Assembly: GCA_963082975.1 (NCBI GenBank)
Contig: OY720348.1
Span: forward strand, 68,473,719-68,537,718
Direction: 5' to 3'
Source of the DNA: Labia minor
Taxonomy: Eukaryota; Arthropoda; Insecta; Dermaptera; Spongiphoridae
DNA: 64,000 nt
Part shown: positions 20,832-31,348 of the stretch, piece after piece
Layout: the number at the start of each line of letters is the position of its first letter
Numbering within the stretch: the first letter of the stretch is position 1
Translations under genes and position numbers: made by a program
The notes under the pieces: model-generated
Database searches by the model: none
Told to the model about the DNA's origin: nothing
Seen by the model: only the letters and a program-made list of their open reading frames with translations

Positions 20832-21881
20832 ATGCCTTCTGATATAAAGATTCACATCGTTAAGGAATTTGAAGAAGGAAAATTGGTGAATAAAATCAAG
20901 ACCATAAAATTTCTGGGCAGTGATGAAATATATGCATTCCCAACGGAGAGCCAGCATGAAAGTGAACATCAGGACCTCTTTCAGCTAAGTACAGTGAAAT
21001 TAGGATGTAAGAGTATGTTAAAACAGGGAAATTTCAGAAACATAAATATTGCATTGTCAGAAAAATTAAAAAAAAGATATTTAGATGAAAAAGATAATTT
21101 TATATTTGATGGATATATGCTGGAAGAAGTTTTTGTTGAAAATATAGAAAAATCTAATCCATTAGAGATGAAACTGGATTATAATTATGTGAATAAAATA
21201 AATTTATTAGAGATTGAAAAAAAATTTAATATTGAGAAATTCATAGGCATTCAACAAAATGCTAAAGAATGGATAAAAACATTTGAAAGTGAATGTCATA
21301 GGCATCAAATAATAATAGATTCCATGAAAATACAAACATTGCGATTATTTTTAGAAGGAAATGCCAATGACTGGTACAGGATTAACAGTAAAAAAATTAT
21401 TGATAGTAATTGGAGTGAATGGAGAGAATCCTTCTTATTAGTTTATGCGAGTAAAGGGTGGTCTGATGTGAGATATGCATATAAATATAGATATATGGGA
21501 GAATCGGTCATCGATTACTGTCTGAAAAAAGAAAGATTATTAGTAGAAGCTGAGCCTTCCATTTCAGAAACCTCAAAAGTAAATCATATTATGGTAGGTT
21601 TACCCATTCATATTCAGAATATAGTAGATAAAGATGAGGTGACAAATACCAACAAATTAATTAATATGCTAAGAAAATATGATTGGGCTATAATAAAAAA
21701 GAAAAATAATGAAATAAAAACAGATATAAATGTCAAGAAGGTTCCTTGTTATATATGTAAAGGATTGGAAAAAGGAGACCGATATCATCCAGTTGAGAAG
21801 TGTTTTAATAAAAAAATATATGATAAAAAAATTAGTATAAACTGTTTGGAAGAGATGGTTTCGAATGAAAAAAACGTATAA
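20832..21881 (+). CDS. gag: Gag polyprotein of the gypsy-type element
   Basis: An open frame of 349 codons starting 27 bp after the LTR, the first ATG in the internal region. Residues from about 130 to 240 resemble the Gag domain of gypsy elements (a helical region with FI..Q.AKEWI..FE, and LFLEGNANDWY). A zinc knuckle lies near the C-terminus: C306, C309, H319 and C324. Its spacing is CX2CX9HX4C instead of the usual CX2CX4HX4C, so the loop is five residues longer. Gag forms the particle and binds the RNA. The frame ends in TAA just after a slippery heptamer, so pol would be made by -1 frameshifting. Codon use is A-rich like the rest of the element. Confidence 0.9.
   Translation: MPSDIKIHIVKEFEEGKLVNKIKTIKFLGSDEIYAFPTESQHESEHQDLFQLSTVKLGCKSMLKQGNFRNINIALSEKLKKRYLDEKDNFIFDGYMLEEVFVENIEKSNPLEMKLDYNYVNKINLLEIEKKFNIEKFIGIQQNAKEWIKTFESECHRHQIIIDSMKIQTLRLFLEGNANDWYRINSKKIIDSNWSEWRESFLLVYASKGWSDVRYAYKYRYMGESVIDYCLKKERLLVEAEPSISETSKVNHIMVGLPIHIQNIVDKDEVTNTNKLINMLRKYDWAIIKKKNNEIKTDINVKKVPCYICKGLEKGDRYHPVEKCFNKKIYDKKISINCLEEMVSNEKNV
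21869..21875 (+). promoter_or_regulatory. -1 ribosomal frameshift heptamer A AAA AAC
   Basis: In the gag frame the codons are GAA AAA AAC GTA TAA, so the heptamer fits the X XXY YYZ rule in the correct phase. Slipping back one base continues in the pol frame (CGT ATA AGC CCC) which is open to 24982. The gag stop is only 4 bases downstream. A GC-richer CCCCGGC follows at 21883-21889; I could not establish a stem-loop or pseudoknot. Confidence 0.85.
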
Positions 21882-24800
21882 GCCCCGGCAGAACAATACC
21901 GTTAATAAAATTAAATGTAGTAATTAACAAAAATAAAAATATCAAAGCAGTATATGATACGGGTTCAAATGTATCTCTTATTAATTATAAAGTAATTATG
22001 AAAGAAATAAAAAAAAAAATAAAAAAGGAAAATATTATATTTAAGACGATTAACGGGATAAGTTTTGTTGAAGGCCGGGCCCACTTACAATTGAAGATAA
22101 ATGAAATTTCGGATACATTGAATGTTTATATAATTAAAAATAATAATTTTTCATATGACATGTTACTTGGACTTGACGCAATAAAAAAATTTAAATTAAT
22201 ACAAAATGAGGAATTAAAAATATTTCAAAAAATTGGAAATGTTACAAAAGAAATAAAAGATATTGAAATTGATAATAATATAAATAGTCAAAATAATAGA
22301 GACAGATATAAAAATAAAAATATTGAATACAAAAGAAAAGATTATAAAGAAATAAACTTGAATGAATACATCGACTTGGATGAATATGAATCCCATTTAA
22401 ATCATTTAAATAAGGATAATAGAAATGAATTAAAAAAATTATTAATTAATAAAAAAAACATATTTGCTAAAGATAAATATGATACAGGGAAAGTAAAAAA
22501 TTATGAAGCTGTGGTCAAATTGAGAGAATATAAATATATATCAAAGAAACCATATAGAAGTTCTTTGCCTGATCAGAAGGAAATTGAAAAACAAGTAGAG
22601 AGGTTACAGGAGGCAGGTCTTATAGAAGAATCATCTTCCCCTTTTGCTGCTCCTGTAACAATGGCATACAAGAAGGATGAAGCTGGAAGAAAAAGGTTGT
22701 GTTGCGATTTCAGGGAATTGAATAAGTTAGTTGTACCAGAGAGTCAACCGTTTTTAAGAATAGAAGATATAATGGTAAAAGCAGGCGATTGTTCATGGTT
22801 TTCTGCGTTGGACATAAACTCGGCTTTCTGGTCAATTCCTGTAAGAAATAAGGATAGAGAAAAATTAGGGTTTGTCACACAAAAGGGCCATTGGCAGTGG
22901 AATGTTTTACCTTTCGGATTAAGAATCTCAAGTAGTGTGTTTCAAAGGATACTCTCAAACTTATTAAGAAGAAATAAATTAGACAGTTTTTGTGTTAACT
23001 ACATTGACGATATATTAATCTTTTCAAATACATTTGAGGAACACATGAAACATATTGAGTTAGTATTGGATATGATTAAAAGAGAAGGATTCAAATTAAA
23101 ATTAATAAAATGCATATTTGCAAAGAATGCTGTTAAATATTTAGGACATATTATAGAAAAAGGGAGAATAATGCCTTACAAGGACAATCTCATAGCAATA
23201 CAAAAATTTGAAACACCTAAAAGTAAGAAAAACATAAGACAATTTTTAGGAAAGGTAAATTTTTATTATAAATACATTGAAAATGCTGTGAAACTCCTGG
23301 AGCCATTACATAATCTACTAAGAAAAAATGTTAATTTCAAATGGGATTGTAAATGTGAGGAATCTTTTAAATTAATAAAAGAGTATTTATGTTCGAGTCC
23401 CATATTAAAAATATATGATGAAAAAAAAGAGGTGTTCATATACACGGATGCAAGTGGAGAAGGTTTAGGCGCCGTCTTTAAACAGCCTGATGATGATGGT
23501 TTTCTACATCCAGTTGCATATTTCTCTAAAAAGTTGAGTAATGGCCAAAAGAAAAGAAAAGCTATTTATCTAGAGTGTTTGGCTATTAAGGAAGCAATTG
23601 TTTACTGGCAACACTGGTTAATAGGAAGAAAATTTAATATAATCTCAGATCATAAACCTTTGGAGACTTTGCGTGTGAAAGCTAGAACAGATGAACCTCT
23701 TGGGGATCTTATGCATTATTTGTCTCAGTATGATTTCAAAATCATGTATGCACCAGGATCCTCAAATGTGGAAGCAGACTCTTTGTCTCGAAATCCAGTG
23801 TTAGAAAGTTTTGAGAATGAAGAGGATGTCTTAGAAGTAGTGAATTTAGTGACAATGAATGAGATTATAGATGATCAGAAATTAAATGAGCATGAAATAA
23901 AAAAGTCAGTTGACATAAATTATAAAGGTAATATTTACTTTAAATGTACAAAGGCAAATCTTAGAATATATATATCAGAGAGATTAGGTTTGGAATTGTG
24001 CAAGAAAGTTCACAAAATTTATGGACATATTGGAGTAAAACAAATGATAAAGATAATAAGACCACAATATTATTTTAAAAAAATGGATAAAATGATTAAT
24101 AATATATGTAAAAATTGTGAAATTTGCATTTTAAATAAGTCAAGAAAGGGCAGAGTTATTGGTTTATTGTCACAACTAGGCCCAGCTAAAGAACCATATG
24201 AAATAGTTTCAATGGACACAATAGGAGGATTTGCCGGAAATGGATCTAAAAAAAAATATCTCCACTTATTGATTGATCATTTAACCAGATATATTTATGC
24301 AGTACCATCGGAGACACAATCAGCACGGGATTATATAAGATTAATTAAAAAAATAGAAAAGCCTAACAAAATAAAATTATTATTATGCGACCAATATAGT
24401 GCAATAAATTCTAGAGAATTTAAAAACTTTGTAAAAATCGAAGACATAAATATAGTTTTTACGGATGTAGATTGCCCGGAATCAAATGGAATGGTTGAAC
24501 GTGTAAATCAGACGATTGTGAATAGAATAAGATGTAAAATAAATGAAGGAAATAAAAGATCTTGGGTGATTGTATTAAATGAGTGCATTGAGGAATATAA
24601 CAAAACAATTCATACAGTGACAGGTTTTGCTCCAAAATATCTATTATATGGAATAAAATCAGAAATAACACCAGATAGTTTAGCGAGAGTAAGTAGTGTA
24701 AAAGAAGATAGAGAAGAAGCTATTAAAAACTCTTTAGTTAGTTTTCAAAAAAATAAAATTAATATTGACAAGAGGAGAAAGGAATTAAAATTTAAAAAAG

Positions 24801-24976
24801 GTGATTTAGTGTACATTGAAACAGGAAATAAGATAAACAGAAGAAAGTTGGATCAAATACAAATGGGTCCATTTCATGTGATAGGACAATTTTCAAACTC
24901 AATATATGAAATAGACTGTAAGAAAAAAGGAAAGGATTCCACATTAATTCATGTAAATAAGTTAATACCTTATAAA

Positions 24977-24982
<6 letters not shown>
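21875..24982 (+). CDS. pol: Pol polyprotein: protease, RT, RNase H, integrase
   Basis: Read from the frameshift site the frame has 1035 codons; an internal ATG at 21998 lies after the protease active site, so initiation there would lose the protease. Residues counted from the shift: protease DTGS at 28-31; reverse transcriptase with the YIDD catalytic box at 376-379; RNase H with TDAS, catalytic Asp 525; integrase zinc finger H713, H718, C745, C748; integrase catalytic triad D781, D839, E875, the last two with 35 residues between them. The second Asp lies in CDQYS rather than the common SDNG or SDRG. The C-terminus has a GPF..I..F module and ends HVNKLIPYKL; no chromodomain is seen. The protein copies the RNA and inserts the DNA. 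No stop or frameshift is visible, so it could be active. Confidence 0.93.

Positions 24983-25039
<57 letters not shown>
24981..25039 (+). repeat. 59-base A run between pol and the polypurine tract
   Basis: An uninterrupted run of A overlaps the last two bases of the pol stop codon. It is inside the element, about 20 bp before the polypurine tract. It could be a replication-slippage expansion or a length artefact of assembly. Confidence 0.9.
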
Positions 25040-25044
<5 letters not shown>

Positions 25045-25058
25045 TAATTTTTTTTTGT

Positions 25059-25072
25059 GAGGATGGGGGAGA
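25059..25072 (+). promoter_or_regulatory. Polypurine tract for plus-strand priming
   Basis: GAGGATGGGGGAGA lies directly before the TGTAAC that opens the 3' LTR, the expected place for the plus-strand primer. It is nearly all purine and the only G-rich run of the element. Confidence 0.85.
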
Positions 25073-25411
25073 TGTAACAAAGTCACTGCTATATAGTACC
25101 CTTTAGTCACCGCCATCTGTTAGTGATATTGTTTGTATTATTTATAAGAATCAACTAACTAATTTTAGAATGGATTAAAGACGAATATAAATTGTAATAG
25201 GATAATTTTTAATTAGAATTATTAGTTAATAATTTATATTTGGCATTTGTAAGAATTATCTGGAAGAATCAACTTTAGAATCGATTTCTTTACAGGTAAT
25301 TTATATTTCTAATATTGTAAATAATCAATGTAAAAAAAAATTAATATTGAATAAAAATCTTTACAGAGAACGAAATCGATTTAGTTACCAGAATCCCTGA
25401 ACATACTTATA
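25073..25411 (+). repeat. 3' LTR of the gypsy-type retrotransposon
   Basis: Same length and, by eye, the same sequence as 20467-20805. After ACATACTTATA it passes into host TA-rich sequence. Confidence 0.92.
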
Positions 25412-25439
25412 TATATATATATTTTTGAGATATTAAACC

Positions 25440-25590
25440 GCTTTAAAAATTTTTTTGAAATTGACACCATAGATAACATTTATAAAGAAAAATCGATCTG
25501 TATTGGTTTTAGCCTCAAGAAAAATCCACTTTATTAGTATTTTATTAATTTAAAATAGTAAATTTAAATGACGTCATCCATATTGAAGTT
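25440..25590 (-). repeat. Dispersed repeat R3, copy 1
   Basis: On the minus strand it shares TGACGTCATTTAA, ATTTTAAATTAA, ACTAATAAAG, CCAATACAGATCGATTTTTC and ATCTATGGTGTG-like sequence with 45345-45475, and the first half with 38930-39020. No ORF. TGACGTCA is a palindromic CRE-like octamer, here simply a shared repeat feature. Confidence 0.65.
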
Positions 25591-25758
25591 TTTTATTTAA
25601 TTTCGAAATAAAATTAAAAATATTTATTTTAATAATATTTTAGAATAAAATTACGAAATATATTTATCATTCCTCCACCCCAAAAAAAAATATATTCATG
25701 AAGTTAGCAACATATAATACATATGAACCATTATTAAGGAAGGAATTTCGAAAATAAA

Positions 25759-27402
25759 TCTATATATATATAAAAAGGTTTTTGTCTGCACATTGCTCAG
25801 AATTTAAAAATTTTTGCATATCTTCGCGTTTCATGACCTCTAGAATCCAAAAGTGACTTTAGAATTTTTCATGTCTGTCTGTCTGTCTGTCTGTCCGGAA
25901 AATTACTATTTTATAGACTCAGAATTGGCTGAACCGATTTCTATGAAATTACATCACAATATTCTTATATACCTCTAGACTCTAGAGTAACATAGGCTAT
26001 AAATTTTATTAATATTTACTCAATAACCGCAGAAATTATATTTTAAAGTTTATATAATTCTCCGTGTTGTTCATTCAAGAGCATCTATCGGCTCACTGTC
26101 CCTAGGGGAAGCATTTTAGATAAGTTTCTTTTAAGGGAGGAAAATAACTATGATCTAAAAAAATTAATAAATGAACTTAATAATTAAAAAAAACAAATAA
26201 ATCAATTAATTTAAATTAATACTATTAATGAATATATATATATTGGTAATTTATCTATAGTTTTATACCGTTAATTTTTATAAATTGTCTCAAGTCTCTA
26301 TTTTTGCATTTTCTCAAGAGTTTCATTATAATTAAAAATATTCAATAATAATCTAGAAATGAAAATAAAATACCAAAATGTAATGATCAAGAAATATTAT
26401 GCTCTATTTCATAACATATACAATACTTAAGAACCATAGGCGGAGGAAATATTAGGAGATATCATTGCTGGTTCAGACCAAATCGAACAACATTAATTAA
26501 GATATTTTCATTATGACAGATATTAGGAAAAAAAGCGCGAATTCAATATTTCTGTTCACTAATTATTTGTAGACTTTAGTAAAACATACGTATGACTCAA
26601 TAGATTAGGATTAACTTTTTCAAATTTTGATCTTCAAATTTGTCATGAAGGTAGTAAAGAAAGAATAAGATGCGGAAATCAATTGTAAAATGTTAGGTTA
26701 CCCAGACGACTTAAATATAATAGGAGATTAGGAAATTGCAATTGCAGATAGCGAGGAAAAATTAATGGAGGTTTGAAATTAATAGTGATAAGAAAAAATA
26801 TTTAGTAACAAAGAGGAAGAGTATTAACATACAAAATCTTAAGATACAAAATGTAGAATTTGAATATGTTGAAAAATTGAATGTAATCACGAAGGATAAT
26901 AATATTTGAGAAGAATTTAAATCGGGGTTGCAATCGGGAAACGCCTGTTATCTTGCAATAAAGAGGCTTATCTCATCAAAATTATTATCAAAGGGAATAT
27001 ATAAAAAAATTATAAATTATAAAAATAAACGTAGCTAGAATGGGAGAGGAAAAAGATATTGGTGGGGAGACCGATTGGAAAACATCTGCTTGGAAAACCA
27101 ATGACGCGTAGGAAGGGACGGAAGAGAGATGGGACAAGGGCTCAGGATAGGGACACTTGGAGAAATGCGGTTGTTGCGGCCAAGAACTTTCGAGTATCTT
27201 TGAGCCACATAGATAGATGGATATACCATATACAATAATAATATATATAATTAATTTACTGATTAAATTAAAATATATTTTAAATAAGAACACAAAAAGA
27301 AATGAATATTTTATGTAATATACGGATTGAAACAAAATGGATGAAATACTTTTACTACTTTCAACCAAATACTATGTACCACTCGGGGGTACAGGGGGCG
27401 GA
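25759..27402 (+). mobile_element. Helitron copy B, 3' end lost
   Basis: It starts TCTATATATATATAAAAAGG preceded by A, a Helitron-type 5' terminus. It matches copy A (33922-37211) through CTGCACATTGCTCAGAATTT, the TCTG repeat, CGGAAAATTACTATTTTATA and the LINE fragment to CGGGGGTACAGGGGGCGGA at 27402. It then stops before the hairpin and CTAG end. It lacks about 1.4 kb found at 34310-35680 in copy A and about 235 bp of the LINE part. Confidence 0.8.
26590..27230 (+). pseudogene. LINE fragment (family L1a) carried in Helitron B
   Basis: It includes GCAAAACATACG..-like and GAGGAAGAGTATTAACATAC segments, the LQSGN.CYLAIKRL block, and the terminal GRP..KP and DRDTWRNAVVAAKNF block. The frame is interrupted many times. 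The same fragment sits at the same place in Helitron A, so it joined the family before the two copies separated. Confidence 0.7.
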
Positions 27403-28310
27403 AATTGAATAAATTTGATCTAATAATATTAAATAAATTATATTAATTAAAATGTTTTTTAGATTAAATTATAAATAATATAAATTATATTTGATTATTA
27501 TAAATAAAAAGAAAAAATATTACCTACTTTCTAATTAAAATATAGACAAGTATAGGTGTCAATATAGTTTATGAATTTATATTATTATCATTAGTAATCC
27601 TTGGTCAAAACAGTCTATAAGCTTATGCTACTTTGAAAAATATAAAACTGAAGCCATCTAATTATATAATATATGATATATGATTATATAATATAGGATT
27701 AAATATTTTATCAAGTAAATTTGAATATATTTTTCATCTTAAAATGAAAATCAAGTTATTTTAATTAATTTGTACCATTTTAGAAAACAAATTTTTCATG
27801 TTATATTTTGAATACAGCAGACAGTTTCAGTAATGGTAAACTAAAACTATCACAGCAATTTCTTATTTATGTCCTATTAAGGAAAAAATATAGCTTCTCT
27901 ATTTATTAAATGAAATAAAAGTGTATATTTTTGAAGTGTTGTTGTTAGACCAGTGATTGATCGGGCCCTTCTAGTTTTTAAGGATGATTTCTTCAATGAA
28001 AATAAAATTGAAGAAATCATAGAATGTTATTTTAAATAAATATAAAATTAATAATATTTATTTATTTTAAATTATTTATTTAATTTAATAAAAACAAAAT
28101 AATAGAAATTATGGAAAATTTAATAAATAATAAAGTAACTTAAAGCTCCAAATAATCAAATAATATTTCTTAGACAATTTTATTTATAATTTTTTTACAA
28201 ATTCAGTATTCTTAATATATACTTGGAACTAATTTATATAAATCTGTAATTTAAATAGTTGAATGATAATTGAGTACAATCACAGACCGGTATACACATA
28301 TATGTATTAA
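27403..28310. other. AT-rich intron, nothing recognised
   Basis: AT-rich sequence with no inverted repeats, ORF or exon-like part that I can defend. Confidence 0.5.
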
Positions 28311-28325
28311 ATATACGAGGGTAAC

Positions 28326-29258
28326 ATAAAGAGAGGATTGAGACAAGGTGATCCTCTATCAACCACTCTGTTTAATTTGGTCATGGAGAGTATAATGAGG
28401 GAGTGCAAAATTATGACGAAAGAAACAATTTTCAAGAATAATCACCAAGTCATAGCATTTGCAGATGACTTAGCAATAATAGCTAGGTCAAAGACTGAAC
28501 TAAAAAAAGTAATGAAAAATTTAATCGAGACAGCAGGAAAGTTTGGAATGATAATAAATGAGAAAAAGACCAAGTACATGGAAATGGGAAGAGAGGAAGA
28601 GGAGAACGAAGAGAGTATTAGCGTGGAGCATGAGGGAAAAGTGTATAATTTCGAAAGAGTGAAAGAATTTATCTATTTGGGGGTGAAATTGGAGGAGAGG
28701 GGTGGTGGGATGGGAGAAGTGAAAATGAGAACGATGAAGGGCAGACAGGTCTATGGGAGGTTGGGTAAGTTAATGAGAACAAAAGTAATCTCAAGAAAAT
28801 CTAAAGAAAGAATCTATAGATCAATAATCCGACCTACAGTCATGTATGGGAGCGAGACCTGGGTACTAGGTAGGGCTGAAGAGGAAGTATTAGAAAGATG
28901 GGAAAGGAGTATCTTGAGGGGTATATATGGAGGGGTAAAGTCAGCTGAAGGATGGAGAAGAAGATCAAATGATGAATTGAAAGAGTTGTTCGCTGAACCT
29001 CTGATAGTGCCTCTGATAAAATCGCAAAGATTGAGATGGTTCGGGCATGTGCAGAGAATGGAGAATACAAGAATGCCTAAGCTGGTAACCAAAAGAAGAC
29101 CGGTGGGAAAAAAAGGGAGAGGAAGACCAAGAAAAAGATGGTTCGATGAAGTGGCAAATGATCTGCGAAGAATGAAGATCGGATGCTGGAGAGAGAAGAC
29201 AGAAGAAAGAGAAGAATGGAGAGAAATAGTGGGAAGAAGTAAACATGAACTAAACTAG
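28326..29258 (+). pseudogene. 5'-truncated non-LTR reverse transcriptase (family L2b)
   Basis: This open frame enters mid-domain at KRGLRQGDPLS and runs 310 codons to TAG. The reverse transcriptase catalytic box appears as VIAFADD, followed by thumb sequence (INEKKTKYM, VKEFIYLGVKL, IRPTVMYGSETW) and the C-terminal block LRWFGHVQRM and GRGRPRKRWFDEVANDL. It lacks endonuclease, 5' UTR and the N-terminal half of the RT, so it is dead on arrival, as is usual for LINE copies. The frame is undamaged, so insertion is recent. A 3' UTR of about 45 bp and an A tail at 29303-29343 follow. It is a different family from L1a. Confidence 0.88.
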
Positions 29259-29298
29259 TGAACTCAAACTGCCTTAGGTCTGCATGGCCTGTTGAGCA

Positions 29299-29302
<4 letters not shown>

Positions 29303-29343
<41 letters not shown>
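29303..29343 (+). repeat. Poly(A) tail of the inserted LINE
   Basis: A run of about 41 A directly joined to the interrupted mariner end (CACAAAGTAGG). It marks the 3' end of the retrotransposed copy. Confidence 0.9.
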
Positions 29344-29345
<2 letters not shown>

Positions 29346-29923
29346 ACAAAGTAGGTTACGTTTTGGTATTAAAACAAAACTAGTACAGGAAAATGTTTTT
29401 TATTATATACATTTGAAAGAGCAACTAAAATACTATTTTTCTACATAATCGCCAAAAACGTTGAGACATTTATCGTAGCGATGAACGAGCTTCGAAATTC
29501 CTTCCTAATAGAAATCCGCCGCCTGAGTGTTGAGCCAGTCATTCACAGCCGCGCGGAGATCGTCGCGCATTGTCGTGCAAAAATAACTCTTTTGAGCTGA
29601 GTTTCCCTCTTCGCTTGTTTTGAATTGCCCTTCTTAGGTTTCGCAATGTTTGACAATATATATCCGAGTTTATTGTTGCACCAAGTTCCAGAAAATCGAG
29701 CGCGCAGCCGTGACTGACTGGCTCAACACTCAGGCGGCGGATTTCTATGAGGAAGGAATTTCAAAGCTCGTTCATCGCTACGATAAATGTCTCAACTTTT
29801 TTGGCGATTATGTAGAAAAATAGTATTTTAGTTGCTCTTTCAAATGTATATAATAAAAAACAATTTCTGTACTAGTTTTGTTTTAATTCTAAAACGTAAC
29901 CTACTTTGTGAATTGCCCTCGTA

Positions 29924-31346
29924 TATTTAATTAATTATAATTATTTTTATGTCGGGTAAAGCACTATCTAATAAATATCTATCTATTGGTATATGTCTTC
30001 ATTTGGAATATAATTTCATTTGTTTTTTAATGCTAAGAAAAATGTAATTTCCAAAAAATTGTAGATATACTTTTTAATAAAAAAAAAATATTTAAAGATG
30101 TAAAAGTTTAATTAAAAGAAAATAATGAAAAAAAGACAATTAATAAACATCAAGATGATCTACTTTTTCATTATAATTAATTAAGAGGCTACTTAATACG
30201 ATCCATTGTTTCCTAACTAATAATAGTATTTATATATTATGATATTTTTTTTTATTATTGAATGTCATACGTACATAAATGATAGTGAGCTTTCACTTTT
30301 CATTCAATTACAAAAATAAAAAAAAAATACAAGAGGGATTTATTTCAAATTCTTATTTTTCTTGTAAATGGAGTAGATTAAAAAATTTTAAAAATTTAAA
30401 ATACCGAATTATAGTTTACGTTGAAATAATTTTCAATTGATTTCATTATACTATTATAATATAAGTATTTATCTAACCTTAAATTTCATAAATGAAGAAT
30501 CTTTTGTTATTTTTTCATTTTTCAAGTCACCATCCTCTTTAAGTTTTCCTTTATTTTCTCCTTAAACAACGTAATGAAATATTAATATGATTCTATAAAT
30601 TTTAAGATAGTTAATTAAAGCTTAAAGCTCTCTTGGAAACACGAGATAAATCGTGATAGATGTAGTTAATTTGAAACTAGACGTCCATTACGATTACCTA
30701 AATTTATAGTTATTGAATGATACATAAAATTATATATTCTTGATTTTTTTTTTGTTTTACTTGGAAAAAATCTATTTAATATCAATAAGATTCGATTTTA
30801 AATTTGAATTGAATAATATTTTCATTATAAATAGATCATTTCTCTTATAATATCACTTTTTAATGAATTTATTTATTAATCAATGTTTAAATAAAAGTAG
30901 ATTTATGATTGTTTGATCTTCGTAAGCCATAATGAACTTGTATTGGATTATATATATGTATGTGATAGGAAATAGGAAAAAGCATGCTTCAACAATTAAT
31001 TTATGATTAATTAGCTTTCAATAATGATGAAATGAACTACTGGCCACAAATTAATAAAATACAGTATACCTTCTAATTGGTCGAATGAATGTATTCTACG
31101 ACACAAAGCATCGAATTAAATTGAAGTGATGAGGTTCTATATACACAATAAGGGTGGCCGTTAGGGACAAAAAATTTATCCTGTTATGGTATGCTCTTCT
31201 GGGAAGGGTGGCTTTCAAATCCATTTGGTCAATACAAAGATGTTAAGAAAATTAAAGATTTAGAGGTCCAATGGTCGCCACAATTAAGGAAATTACGGTC
31301 GCCAACTTATATGAAAATTAAGAAAATGATTTCTTAACTCTAAAAA
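29924..31346. other. AT-rich intron, nothing recognised
   Basis: AT-rich, with slightly higher complexity at 30600-31320 but no sustained frame, splice-flanked conserved segment or repeat ends. Confidence 0.5.
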
Positions 31347-31348
31347 TA

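Larger units (their letters stand above)
20467..25411 (+). mobile_element. Ty3/gypsy-type LTR retrotransposon, apparently complete
   Basis: A 4.95-kb unit with two matching LTRs, gag (20832-21881), pol (21875-24982) in the -1 frame, a polypurine tract (25059-25072) and no envelope-like ORF after pol. Pol order is protease, reverse transcriptase, RNase H, integrase, the order of Ty3/gypsy (Metaviridae). TATA flanks both sides, compatible with a 4-bp target duplication but ambiguous in TA-rich DNA. It lies in the 24-kb intron of the RasGRF-like gene in antisense orientation. LTR identity and open frames mean a recent insertion. Confidence 0.93.
28316..29921. mobile_element. Mariner derivative with palindromic arms, split by a LINE
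   Basis: The right end reads inward CGAGGGCAATTCACAAAGTA, with TA outside at 29922-29923. The left end has CGAGGGTAA at 28316-28324 and resumes CACAAAGTAGGTTACG at 29344 after the LINE. The two arms 29344-29545 and 29725-29921 are inverted copies of about 200 bp, both containing the C-terminal coding region of a mariner transposase (DWLNTQAADFY, then KLVHRYDKCLN, then GDYVEK and stop). A broken LFLHDNAR motif is in the minus-strand centre. The DDE core is incomplete, so this is non-autonomous. Confidence 0.8.

Noticed and set aside
24983-25072. An envelope-like or third ORF after pol
   Set aside because: Only about 90 bp separate pol from the 3' LTR; there is no room for one.
27035-27368. 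Minus-strand frames over the LINE part of Helitron B
   Set aside because: They are antisense shadows of the plus-strand LINE C-terminal region.
28814-29349. Minus-strand frames opposite the reverse transcriptase fragment
   Set aside because: Antisense shadows of the intact plus-strand RT frame; one runs into the poly(A) tail as a Phe run.
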